DNA of 64,000 nucleotides, from positions 3,534,001 to 3,598,000 of the forward strand of contig NZ_BAAAWN010000001.1 in assembly GCF_039535095.1 (NCBI RefSeq), in the 5' to 3' direction. A program made the translations under genes and the position numbers. The first letter of the stretch is position 1; every line of letters starts with the position of its first letter. Of the stretch, positions 11,111 to 18,818 are shown one piece after another. This DNA comes from Arthrobacter ramosus. Lineage in GTDB: Bacteria; Actinomycetota; Actinomycetes; Actinomycetales; Micrococcaceae. Under the pieces are notes generated by a model, which was given only the letters and a program-made list of their open reading frames with translations, did not search any database and was not told where the DNA came from.

Positions 11111-11277
11111 ACGCCCGCTCACCAATACGCCCTTCCCGCCCAACGCCCGCTCACCAATACGCCCTTCCCGCCCAACGCCCGCTCACCAATATTCCCCTCC
11201 CGGGGAACGCCCGCTCACTTATACGTCCCTCCCACCAAACGCCCGCTCACTAATACGCCCCTCCCGCCCAACGCCCG
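11111..11277. repeat. 32-bp-period tandem array 1 (interrupted by the IS)
   Basis: Cores of acgcccgctcac start at 11111, 11143, 11175, 11207, 11239 and 11271, an exact 32-base period. Spacers vary (caatacgcccttcccgccca and relatives). The sixth core is broken after acgcccg by the IS3-family insertion and seems to resume at 16194 with gcccgctcac. Read on the minus strand the core is GTGAGCGGGCGT, the same family as the arrays at 16907, 62795 and 63070. Confidence 0.85.
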
Positions 11278-11307
11278 AGAATTGTCAAGCTGTGTGGAGT
11301 CACTGGG

Positions 11308-11640
11308 CTATTTTGTGGGGTGTTTGGTCTGGGGGAGGTTGATCCCGACGTATGTGGCGGGGGCCGGTGTGGTGGGTCGTTGGCGGAACCTTCCTGGGTG
11401 TCGTTCGTAGTAGTCCTGGTGGACTTTGTCGCGTTTGTCCCAGAGCTCTGTCCACGAGCCGTCGTGGACTTGTGATGGTGAGAACAGTGCGATACCGGAG
11501 TGTTTGTGATCGGTGCTGTACCAGTGCACATAGCCGGTGAGGTATTCCCTGGCGGTATCGAGATCGTCAAAGATCCGGGGGTAGCGGGGCCGGTATTTCA
11601 TCGTGCGAAAGCCTGACTCCGAGAAGGGATTGTCGTTGGA
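11308..11640 (-). pseudogene. 3' part of IS3 transposase OrfB (catalytic Glu half)
   Basis: Read on the minus strand from the transposon junction, this encodes NDNPFSESGFRTMKYRPRYP and onwards to the stop at 11308. FSESGF holds the third acidic residue of the DDE triad. Joined to the part at 15039-15704 the frame is restored exactly (…RPYVS|NDNPFSE…), with 35 residues between the second Asp and the Glu, the classic DD(35)E spacing of IS3. Separated from its first half and start, it is non-functional. Confidence 0.9.
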
Positions 11641-11687
11641 TTATCCGGCTAATAGCCCTGTATGCCGGGGATTGGCCGGTTAAGGAT

Positions 11688-11987
11688 TCAGCTTTTTCGG
11701 GCGGTCAGTTTCCGGAGTTGTTCTTCGTGGCGCCTCACGCTGGCAGCGAGGGTGTCGAGTGCGGCGCGGAGGGTGGCGATCTCGTCGGTGAGGCCGGTGA
11801 GGGTGCCGCTGGCGGCGGCGCGGTGACGGTTTTCCTCGATGACGGCCCGGATCATTGGGTCCCGATAGAGGGTGGTCCGGCCCAGGCCGGTGTGGGCGGC
11901 AACGGCGGTGAAGGTGACTGCCTGTCCGTTCCGGAGGAGATCGGCGCAGGCGCGCTCGACGCGGTTGAGAGTGCTCGTGTTGGTCAT
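11688..11987 (-). CDS. tnpC: TnpC-like accessory protein of Tn554-type transposon
   Basis: This 99-residue protein has an N-terminal helix-turn-helix-like region (VTFTAVAAHTGLGRTTLYRD, about residues 23-42). A C-terminal coiled coil follows (EIATLRAALDTLAASVRRHEEQLRKL). That is the pattern of the small protein after the two tyrosine recombinases in Tn554-like units. In Tn554, TnpC influences orientation and frequency of transposition without being strictly catalytic. It overlaps tnpB by four bases, so coupled translation is likely. Confidence 0.8.
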   Translation of the reverse strand: MTNTSTLNRVERACADLLRNGQAVTFTAVAAHTGLGRTTLYRDPMIRAVIEENRHRAAASGTLTGLTDEIATLRAALDTLAASVRRHEEQLRKLTARKS

Positions 11988-13888
11988 CCCGTGGTGGCCT
12001 CGTTGATCAGTTTGTCGAGTCGCGTGATGAGCTGTTTGTGACGGTCGGCTTCGGCGATCCAGCCTCGTTGTTCGGCGTCGCGGGCGAGTGCGTCCGCGTC
12101 AACGCGCTGCGCGGCGAGGATCGGCAGTGAGCTGGGCTCGGCGTGGAAGCTGGGGCAGTGCTCACAAATATTTGCGTAAGCGCAAGCCCCCTGGGCGGGT
12201 GCCCGCAGGCAGAACCCTCCGGCCATGCGGGACTTCAGCAAAGGGGTGTCCTTCCAGTCTTTTCCGCCGGTGATGTCTCTGAGCGGCAGGCTGGTCCTGC
12301 CGCTGTGAGGTGTGAGTGCCTGTTGTTTGGCCAGATCAAGGGCCCGTTCGTACTCGGTGCGCACGGTGGCGTCGAACAGCCGTCCGTAGCGCAGGCTCAT
12401 CTCTGCGGACATGTGGCCCAGCAGCGCCATCAGGGCCTGCAGCGAGACACCGGCGTTGACCAGGGCGGTGGCGTAGGTATGCCGTAGCTGGTGCGGGGTG
12501 ATGTGTTCGAGCCCGGCGAGACCGGCGGCGCGGTCGAGTTCGGCGCGGACCGCTTGTTGCCCGAGCCGGCGTCCGTGGTGGGTGAACAGGAACTGGGCCG
12601 GGCGTCGGTAACGAGGGTGTGGCAGCGGCCGGCCGTGCGATCTGGTGCGGGTTATGTGGTCGATCAGCTCCATGATCTCTCCATCGAGAGGGATCATCCG
12701 CTCGGTGTCCAGCTTGCCGAGGGGGACCTTCAGCCAGCTGCCGTGGCCGGGGACTTCGTGGACGCAGTCCAGTTCAAGATCGAGCAGTTCCCCGATCCGC
12801 AACCCGCAGGCGCGTTGGAGCCGCAGGGCGGCAGCGGCCAGCTCATTTCCCGGGGACTCGGTCAGGACCTGGGTGAGGCGCCGGTCGATATCGACGGGCA
12901 AATAACGCGGCAGTGTTTGCGGGAGCTTGGGAATGTCGTCACGGAACAACAGCCTGCGCGGCGGCGCTTCGGGCCAGTCCCACTCGGTGATGTCGGTCAG
13001 GAACCCCATCAGCGCGAGCACCCGCCGGGACCGGTCAGCGACGGTGATCACCTCACCGTTCTTGGTGTTGACGGCATCGACCATGCTGCTCAGGTAAGGC
13101 TCGATGTGCTTGCCTCGGTCGAGGGCAGCGACGGAGTCCAGATCCGGGTCGATGCCGGCCAGGAACTCACCGAAGTGCTTGAGCCGGGTCGCGATCGTTG
13201 ACACGGTCTTCGGCCGGCAGGTCGCGCGCTTGCGGTCCAGATAGGCGATCATCGCTGCCCGGATCGGCGGACGCACCTGGGCCAGCCGGACGGCGAACGG
13301 GACCGGGCCGCCGGCGCGGGGAAGTTCATCAAGGACTCCGAGGTGGAACAGCACCCGTTGGGCGTTGCTTGCCGCCGCCAGATAGTGGCCGTGTCCCTTG
13401 CCGGTCCGCCCCTGCCTGTCCCGGCAGGCCGCGGTGAACTCGGCCAGATCGGCCAGGGTGAGCCGTTCCAGGCGCCGGCCGGTTTGAATAAGGAGCCTAA
13501 CCGGCACCTGGGAGCCGGTGGCGAACCGGACCCGTTCGGTGAATCCCAGGTCGGCGGCCGCGGTCATGAACCGGTCCAGGTCGGTTGCCAGCGGGCAGTC
13601 TTGGATCTCGCGCCAGATGCTGGAGAGCTTGCGTTCCAGCAGGTAGTCATAGCCTGGCCGCAGGCCTTGGTGCAGCATCAGGAACGTGATGATCGGCCGG
13701 GTAGCTGACCCGGCGGACAAGCGCACCTGCAGCGGCTCGGCCGCCCATTGCCGGGGGTCCGGCCACCGCTGGAAGAACGTCCTGGCCGCTGATGAGTACG
13801 CGGTGTTTCCCCGGCCGGTCCGCCTCAGGTAGTCCAGATACGCGGTGTGCGGGTCACTGCTGGGAACGGATGCGATCGCGAGCGGCAT
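11984..13888 (-). CDS. tnpB: TnpB-like tyrosine recombinase (Tn554 family)
   Basis: This 634-residue site-specific recombinase is almost the length of Tn554 TnpB (630). The catalytic domain contains ACGLRIGELLDLELD (first Arg), HQLRHTYATALVNAG (HxxR) and GHMSAEMSLRYGRL (His and the nucleophilic Tyr). A core-binding N-terminal region precedes it. The C-terminal tail has clustered cysteines (ACAYANICEHC), a possible metal site common in this subgroup. It overlaps tnpA by 35 bases and tnpC by four. It works with TnpA in excision and integration. Confidence 0.9.
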   Translation of the reverse strand: MPLAIASVPSSDPHTAYLDYLRRTGRGNTAYSSAARTFFQRWPDPRQWAAEPLQVRLSAGSATRPIITFLMLHQGLRPGYDYLLERKLSSIWREIQDCPLATDLDRFMTAAADLGFTERVRFATGSQVPVRLLIQTGRRLERLTLADLAEFTAACRDRQGRTGKGHGHYLAAASNAQRVLFHLGVLDELPRAGGPVPFAVRLAQVRPPIRAAMIAYLDRKRATCRPKTVSTIATRLKHFGEFLAGIDPDLDSVAALDRGKHIEPYLSSMVDAVNTKNGEVITVADRSRRVLALMGFLTDITEWDWPEAPPRRLLFRDDIPKLPQTLPRYLPVDIDRRLTQVLTESPGNELAAAALRLQRACGLRIGELLDLELDCVHEVPGHGSWLKVPLGKLDTERMIPLDGEIMELIDHITRTRSHGRPLPHPRYRRPAQFLFTHHGRRLGQQAVRAELDRAAGLAGLEHITPHQLRHTYATALVNAGVSLQALMALLGHMSAEMSLRYGRLFDATVRTEYERALDLAKQQALTPHSGRTSLPLRDITGGKDWKDTPLLKSRMAGGFCLRAPAQGACAYANICEHCPSFHAEPSSLPILAAQRVDADALARDAEQRGWIAEADRHKQLITRLDKLINEATTG

Positions 13889-14939
13889 CGAACTCTGCTT
13901 TCACGTGGGCTGGAGCCAGATGGATGTAGCGGGCAGTGGTATCGACGTGCGCGTGGCCGAGCAAAGCCTGCATCACCGCCAGATCGACGCCCGCCTCGGC
14001 CAGCGCGGTCCCGAACGTGTGCCGCAAGGCGTGCGGGTGACCGCCAACGATTCCGGTCACGCCGCGGTGATAACGGAACACCGTGCGCAGCCCGGCCGCG
14101 GTCAACGGCTGGCCCCGGTTCGGCCCCTTGGCCACGAGAAACAGGCCTGTGCTGCCGGATTCGGGCCGCTCGGCCAGCAGATACACCTGGATGACGGAAG
14201 CCACGTCCGCGTCAAGGGGCACCCGTCGCTCCCGCCGTCCCTTGCCGAGCACCTGCAGCCACCGGCCGCCGATATCGACGTCCGCGACGTCCAGGGCCAG
14301 CACCTCGGCCGAACGCAACCCGCAATAAAGCATCAAACCCGCGATCGCCCGGTCCCGCCAGGTGTGAAAACTGGCCAGCAGCTCGGCCGCATCAGGCTGA
14401 GACAACGCCTTGGGCAACCGACGTGGTTCGCGCAGCCGAAGCGAGGAACGGTTCTTTGGCCGCCGGACCGTATGCGCCAGCATCCCGCTCCGCTCACCGG
14501 ATGCGACCCAACGCGCCTCCCGGCCCTTGGGGACCGGGTTCTTCATCTCCGGGTCCCGCATCGCGGCGAAGGCGAACAAACCTGAGATCGCGGCCAGCCG
14601 ACGGTTGATCGTCGTCGCGGCGTACTGATCCAACCGGCGCCCCGACAGCCTGATCACGTTCGGTCCCGCCCTGCCCGGAACCCGGGCATCGCGGCAGGCA
14701 CGCAGGAACCGAAGCAGCACCTCCGTGCTCACCTCCGCCAGCGGATGCCCGGCGATCAGAAGCCACCGGCAAAACGCCAGCAGGTCATACCCGTAGGAAC
14801 GCACCGTCTTCGGCGAGTAGTTCCTGTCCGTCAGATACCCAAGGTACTCATCCACGAGCTTGAACTGGGGCGCGTCCTGACCGGCCAACGCCCAGCCGCC
14901 GTCACGCTCCTCAAGCGAAAGACCGCAATCACTGCTCAT
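13854..14939 (-). CDS. tnpA: TnpA-like tyrosine recombinase (Tn554 family)
   Basis: At 361 residues this matches Tn554 TnpA in length. A SAM-like core-binding domain (LVDEYLGYLTDRNYSPKTVR) covers about residues 30-110. The catalytic domain shows YCGLRSAEVLALDV (Arg), GKGRRERRVPLD (Lys region), HALRHTFGTALAEAG (HxxR) and GHAHVDTTARYIHL (His and Tyr nucleophile). It is the first gene of the tnpABC operon; its promoter should lie between 14940 and the right end of the element. All catalytic residues are present, so the transposon itself may still move. Confidence 0.92.
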   Translation of the reverse strand: MSSDCGLSLEERDGGWALAGQDAPQFKLVDEYLGYLTDRNYSPKTVRSYGYDLLAFCRWLLIAGHPLAEVSTEVLLRFLRACRDARVPGRAGPNVIRLSGRRLDQYAATTINRRLAAISGLFAFAAMRDPEMKNPVPKGREARWVASGERSGMLAHTVRRPKNRSSLRLREPRRLPKALSQPDAAELLASFHTWRDRAIAGLMLYCGLRSAEVLALDVADVDIGGRWLQVLGKGRRERRVPLDADVASVIQVYLLAERPESGSTGLFLVAKGPNRGQPLTAAGLRTVFRYHRGVTGIVGGHPHALRHTFGTALAEAGVDLAVMQALLGHAHVDTTARYIHLAPAHVKAEFDAARDRIRSQQ

Positions 14940-15023
14940 GAAGAACAGGTGTACCAGCAGTGATCCGGATCACAAGGCAGGTCCCGTGGCATGGCGTGTC
15001 GCTGGCCTGCAGAGACAACCGCA

Positions 15024-15704
15024 TTAGCCGGTTAAGAGGGAGACGTAGGGGCGGTTATGGCTGAGTTCCACGCCGTGGACGGTGAGGGTGTCACGGAGCA
15101 GGTTTGATCTCATGGCCGGGCCTGAATCGGCATGCACGATGAGCGGGGCGCCGTGCCGGGCGATGGCTGTCTCGAACATCTCCGCGGCGAGGTGGTCGGA
15201 CTCGCGTTCCTCCGCCCGCCAGCCGACGATCTCCCGGGAGAAGATGTCCATGATGGAGTACACCTTGAAAACCTTCCCCTGCCACTTTGAATAGATGTCC
15301 GTGATGTCCCAGGACCAGACCTGGCAGGGTCCGGTGGCCTTGACCACCGGCATCTCAGAGGAGCCGCGCTTGACCCCACGCTTGCGCGGGATGATGGGGC
15401 GGGCCTGCTGATCCTCGTGCCCTGCCGCGATCCGCCACCACGTGCGGTTGGAGGCGAGCAGCACGCCGTTGTCCCAGGCGGTGGCGAAGGCATGGTCGAC
15501 GGAGTTGCCCTTCTCCCAACCGGCCAGGATGAGCCCCAGGATCCGGTCGTGATGCGCGGTGCTGATCCGGCATTCGTAGGCCCGGTCGGCCTGGTGGATC
15601 GGGTCCTGCACCGCCGGACGGGGATTGGACCGGTAATGCCAGGTCCCGCGCGACACGCCCGCCAGCTCGAGCGCTGTCCGCTGGGAGCCGATGATCACAC
15701 GCAA
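15024..15704 (-). pseudogene. 5' part of IS3 transposase OrfB, truncated by insertion
   Basis: This encodes the N-terminal HTH-like region (VIIGSQRTALELAGVSRGTW) and the first two catalytic Asp motifs of a DDE transposase: WSWDITDIYSKW and LIVHADSGPAM. The frame continues upstream toward OrfA in the -1 frame, as expected for IS3 programmed frameshifting. Genuine sequence ends at …HNRPYVS; the last few codons and the stop at 15024 come from the end of the inserted transposon. The catalytic Glu lies 3.4 kb away at 11308-11640. Confidence 0.9.
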
Positions 15705-15730
15705 CTCCAGGACCAGGCTGTTCTCGGCCG

Positions 15731-16150
15731 CTACGAACCGTTCTGAGCGCTCGTCGGGGTTGTATCGGGCTCTGGCACGCTCAAGTCGTGCAAGAGCCCG
15801 ATAGCTTTTCCCAGCGCGGAATTCGTATCCTCCAGCTCCCGCACCCGCTTCTGGAGTCTTTCGACTTCGGCACGGTGGGCAGCCATTTCCTTCGCGCGTG
15901 CTTTTTCAAACGCGGAGAGCTCACGATTTGTAGGGACCATGCCTCCATGCTCCCGCGGAATCAGGCCACGGTCGATATCGCCCTGGACCATCATCTTGCG
16001 CCACCGGCGGAACGTCCACTCGGAAACAGACGTCGAGGCAAGCCACACCTTCCTCGACCCGTGCGGCTGCAAATAGTACTCATGCATGAACTCACGGATC
16101 TCTTCACGCGTGAAACCCTTGTTATCAACGGCCATCGCCGGCTCCTTCAA
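15731..16150 (-). CDS. IS3-family OrfA (transposase DNA-binding subunit)
   Basis: This 139-residue protein has a helix-turn-helix region around SVSEWTFRRWRKMM (about residues 41-54). A leucine-zipper-like coiled coil follows (VERLQKRVRELEDTNSALGKAIGLL, about 96-120), the standard layout of IS3 OrfA. Normally it is made alone as a regulator and as the N-terminus of the OrfAB frameshift fusion. It is intact here, although OrfB is broken, so it could still bind related IS ends elsewhere. Confidence 0.85.
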   Translation of the reverse strand: MKEPAMAVDNKGFTREEIREFMHEYYLQPHGSRKVWLASTSVSEWTFRRWRKMMVQGDIDRGLIPREHGGMVPTNRELSAFEKARAKEMAAHRAEVERLQKRVRELEDTNSALGKAIGLLHDLSVPEPDTTPTSAQNGS

Positions 16151-16265
16151 TCAACAGGTCATGAATGACTCACAACCAGCTTGACGATGAGGGGCCCGCT
16201 CACTTGTCCGGTGGACCTGTGCGGCAGATGACAAGCTTTCCCGGCCTGTCCGCTAGGCTTCCCCG

Positions 16266-16910
16266 ATGAACGAGCTAAGCGCCATCTGGCCAACCTTCGG
16301 TCTTACGCTGACCACGCCCCGTTTGGTCTTGCGCCCCATCCAGGACGCTGACATCCCTGCAGCGGTCGGGGCAGCCCTCAGCGGCATTCACGCCCCTGGG
16401 AAGTCGCCCTTCAGCAACCCCTGGACGGAACTCCCCGAAGATGAGTTGGGTGCCAACATGGCCCGATGGTACTGGCGCTGCCGGGCAGGAATGACTCCGG
16501 AATCATGGACGCTCCTCCTCGGCATCTGGCACAACGACGATTTCATTGGCTGCCAGGATGTGGAGGCGAAGAACTTCGCATCGTTGAAGACTGTCTCCAC
16601 CGGCTCCTGGCTCAAGAAAGGCGCCCAAGGCCAAGGCCTCGGCAAGGAGATGCGCGCTGCCGCCCTCAGTTACGCCTTCGACTATCTGAACGCACAAGTA
16701 GCGACCTCCGAAGCCGCCATTTGGAACAAGCAATCCCTGGGCGTTTCCGCCAGCCTCGGCTATGAACCCAACGGCAGTTACCGCGACCAATGGGGCACCG
16801 ACGTCGTCGAAGTCCAACGCGTTCGCCTCACCTCGAACTCCTTCAGCCGACCCGGTTGGAAGCTAAAGGTAGAAGGCCATGAAGCCGCAGCAAGGTTCCT
16901 GGGTTTGTGA
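16266..16910 (+). CDS. GNAT N-acetyltransferase (RimJ/RimL-like)
   Basis: This 214-residue protein resembles the RimJ/RimL branch of GNAT enzymes. It opens with LTLTTPRLVLRPIQDADI. The acetyl-CoA pyrophosphate-binding loop is visible as GSWLKKGAQGQGLGKEMRAA (about residues 116-135), followed by AIWNKQSLGVSASLGYEPNG (about 157-176), a common substrate/CoA region. The acceptor is unknown. Its TGA stop lies inside the first GTGAGCG core of repeat array 2. The IS-split array 1 precedes it. Confidence 0.85.
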   Translation: MNELSAIWPTFGLTLTTPRLVLRPIQDADIPAAVGAALSGIHAPGKSPFSNPWTELPEDELGANMARWYWRCRAGMTPESWTLLLGIWHNDDFIGCQDVEAKNFASLKTVSTGSWLKKGAQGQGLGKEMRAAALSYAFDYLNAQVATSEAAIWNKQSLGVSASLGYEPNGSYRDQWGTDVVEVQRVRLTSNSFSRPGWKLKVEGHEAAARFLGL

Positions 16911-17015
16911 GCGAGCGTCGGTGAAAAACACGCCATGAGTGAGCGAGTGTCGGTGAAAAACACGACATTTGTGAGCGAGCGTCGGTGAAAAACACGACAT
17001 AAGTGAGCGAGCGTC
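16907..17015. repeat. 32-bp-period tandem array 2
   Basis: GTGAGCGAGCGTC-type cores start at 16907, 16939 (one base changed), 16971 and 17003, an exact 32-base period. Spacers contain ggtgaaaaacacgacat. The first core contains the TGA stop of the GNAT gene. It is the same repeat family as arrays 1, 3 and 4, with a different spacer. Confidence 0.9.
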
Positions 17016-17076
17016 GTCCGTCCAGCCAGGAACTAGCGAAGCCGCATGCCTGCCCAAAAAGCGAGCCGCTCGCAGC

Positions 17077-17153
17077 GGAGAGAGCCGGTTATCCGGCAGC
17101 GTGCGTCAAAAGCGAGGTACGAGCTAGCACGCCGAGGATAACCGGCTCTCTCC
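17077..17153. terminator. long hairpin between convergent genes
   Basis: GGAGAGAGCCGGTTATCC (17077-17094) and its exact complement at 17136-17153 form a perfect 18-bp stem. The 41-base loop contains a second small stem (gcgtgc/gcacgc). It lies 20 bases beyond the 3' end of phoH and after the GNAT gene, so it may be a bidirectional terminator. A structured RNA or mobile palindrome is also possible. Confidence 0.6.
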
Positions 17154-17172
17154 GGACAACGGATGCCGAGCC

Positions 17173-18570
17173 TTAGATTTCCGCCCCTTCGAGCAGTTCC
17201 GTCACGAGAGCCGCGATCGGCGAGCGTTCGGAGCGCGTCAGGGTGATGTGACCGAACAGCGGGTGCCCCTTGAGGGTCTCGACGACGGCGGCAACGCCGT
17301 CGTGCCGGCCGACGCGGAGGTTGTCGCGCTGGGCGACGTCGTGGGTCAGGACGATCTTGGAGTTCTGGCCGATACGGCTCATGACCGTGAGGAGCACGTT
17401 CTTTTCGAGCGACTGCGCCTCGTCCACGATCACGAAGGCGTCATGGAGCGAACGTCCGCGGATGTGGGTCAGCGGCATGACTTCGAGCATGCCCCGGTCC
17501 ATGACTTCTTCGACGACTTCCTGGCTGACGAGTGCACCGAGGGTGTCGAAGACCGCCTGCGCCCAGGGGTTCATCTTCTCTGCCTCGGAACCGGGCAGGT
17601 ACCCGAGTTCCTGTCCACCCACCGCGTACAGGGGGCGGAAGACAATCACCTTGCGGTGCTCCCGGCGTTCCAGGACTGCCTCGAGTCCCGCACACAAGGC
17701 CAGGGCCGACTTTCCAGTGCCCGCCCGGCCGCCGATAGAGACGATTCCGACGCTGGGATCCATGAGCAGGTCGATCGCAAGCCGTTGCTCCGCTGAGCGG
17801 CCGTGCAGTCCGAAGACATCACGGTCGCCCTTGACCAGCCGCACTTGCTTGTCCGCGCCCACGCGGCCCAGGGCGGAGCCCCGGTTGGAGAGCAGCACCA
17901 GGCCCGTGTTGACGGGCAGCTCGGCCGCCGCGGGGATGAACACCGGTTCGTGCCCGTACAGGGTGGTGATCTCGTCCTCGCTGGCTTCGATCTCTGCCAT
18001 GCCGGTCCAGCCGGAGTCCTTGACGAGTTCATTGCGGTATTCGTCCGCGAACAGCCCCATCGCGGAGGCCTTGACGCGCATGGGGAGGTCTTTGGAGACG
18101 ACCGTGACGTTGTGGCCTTCGTTGGCGAGGTTCTTTGCGACTGCCAGGATGCGGCTGTCGTTGTCCGCGCCGCGGAATCCTGCCGGCAGCACTTCGGTGG
18201 ACACATGGTTCATCTCGACACGCAGCGTGCCGCCGTCGGATCCGATCGGAATGGGTTGATTCAACCCGCCATGCTCGATACGCAAGTCATCCAAGAGCCT
18301 CAGGGCCTTGCGGGCGAAGTAGCCCAACTCGGGATCGTGGCGTTTGCCTTCCAATTCGGTAATGACCACGATCGGGACAATGACTTCGTGCTCCGCGAAG
18401 CGCAACAGGGCGTGCGGATCGGAAAGCAATACGGAAGTGTCAATCACATAGCTTCTGCCAGTCGGGGTCCCGGACTTTGCAGTCCGCCCACCGTTGGCCC
18501 GCTTGGTGCGAGAGGTAGCTGAACTTTCCCCGTCGGAAACGACTACGGGCAGTTGCTCAGAAATAGCCAC
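17173..18570 (-). CDS. phoH: PhoH2-type protein: PIN domain fused to PhoH ATPase
   Basis: This 465-residue protein joins an N-terminal PIN ribonuclease domain ([19 protein letters not shown] with acidic residues, about 40-60; [16 protein letters not shown]) to a PhoH-type P-loop ATPase. Walker A is [13 protein letters not shown] near residue 280 and Walker [14 protein letters not shown] near 380. Mycobacterial PhoH2 of this form has RNA helicase and RNase activity and is toxin-antitoxin-like. The start is GTG. It lies near the hemolysin III/isoprenyl transferase block, as in M. tuberculosis. The first ~35 residues are polar and variable. Confidence 0.94.
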   Translation of the reverse strand: MAISEQLPVVVSDGESSATSRTKRANGGRTAKSGTPTGRSYVIDTSVLLSDPHALLRFAEHEVIVPIVVITELEGKRHDPELGYFARKALRLLDDLRIEHGGLNQPIPIGSDGGTLRVEMNHVSTEVLPAGFRGADNDSRILAVAKNLANEGHNVTVVSKDLPMRVKASAMGLFADEYRNELVKDSGWTGMAEIEASEDEITTLYGHEPVFIPAAAELPVNTGLVLLSNRGSALGRVGADKQVRLVKGDRDVFGLHGRSAEQRLAIDLLMDPSVGIVSIGGRAGTGKSALALCAGLEAVLERREHRKVIVFRPLYAVGGQELGYLPGSEAEKMNPWAQAVFDTLGALVSQEVVEEVMDRGMLEVMPLTHIRGRSLHDAFVIVDEAQSLEKNVLLTVMSRIGQNSKIVLTHDVAQRDNLRVGRHDGVAAVVETLKGHPLFGHITLTRSERSPIAALVTELLEGAEI

Positions 18571-18777
18571 ATCGACTCCAGCCCCGGGCGAACCCGGCTT
18601 ATTCGTGAGGCGGCTCGGCCGGAAGGCCGGGCGCGGCCCCCCACGTAACTGGTGCGATGATTCGCTCCATCTACTGGCCTCCCCGATCAGCAGGCGGTTT
18701 ACCTACTGATGGGATTAACGTATTCCCGTGCGATTACATTTCCGGTTAGCCCAAACGGCGATTCGTGTAGACAAAAT

Positions 18778-18788
18778 GTGAACTTCAC
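18778..18788. promoter_or_regulatory. short palindrome in the phoH upstream region
   Basis: GTGAACTTCAC is a perfect 11-base palindrome in the 248-bp gap between phoH and the isoprenyl transferase gene. It is roughly 200 bases before the phoH start and just past the isoprenyl transferase stop. No regulator is known for it; chance occurrence is possible. Nothing else is recognised in the gap. Confidence 0.2.
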
Positions 18789-18818
18789 GTAAACGGGAGC
18801 GCACTGGGATGGCGCGTG

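Larger units (their letters stand above)
11641..15038 (-). mobile_element. Tn554-like transposon with tnpA, tnpB, tnpC and no cargo
   Basis: The element interrupts the IS3 OrfB reading frame cleanly. Its ends carry a 13-base inverted repeat with one mismatch: TTATCCGGCTAAT (11641-11653) and ATTAGCCGGTTAA (15023-15035). GCCGGTTAAG recurs as a direct repeat at 11675-11684 and 15027-15036. The trinucleotide gga occurs at both junctions, so the boundary is uncertain by three bases. Three overlapping minus-strand genes match Tn554 TnpA/B/C in order and size. No resistance or other passenger gene is present. Confidence 0.85.
11278..16193 (-). mobile_element. IS3-family insertion sequence, split by a Tn554-like transposon
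   Basis: Near-terminal inverted repeats are visible: gtcaagctgtgtggagtca at the left and, on the opposite strand at the right, gtcaagctggttgtgagtca, differing mainly by one indel. A likely target duplication GCCCG flanks the element at 11273-11277 and 16194-16198, within a repeat-array core. It encodes OrfA (15731-16150) and OrfB in -1 frame relation. OrfB is interrupted by the 3.4-kb element at 11641-15038, so this copy should not produce active transposase. Without the insert the IS would be about 1.5 kb. Confidence 0.85.

Noticed and set aside
10924..11253. Open frame running from the hypothetical gene into array 1
   Set aside because: It lies in another frame of a supported gene and then reads through the repeats.
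11688..14939. Prophage integrase region
   Set aside because: The two tyrosine recombinases with the small TnpC-like gene form a transposon; no phage structural, lysis or replication genes are present.
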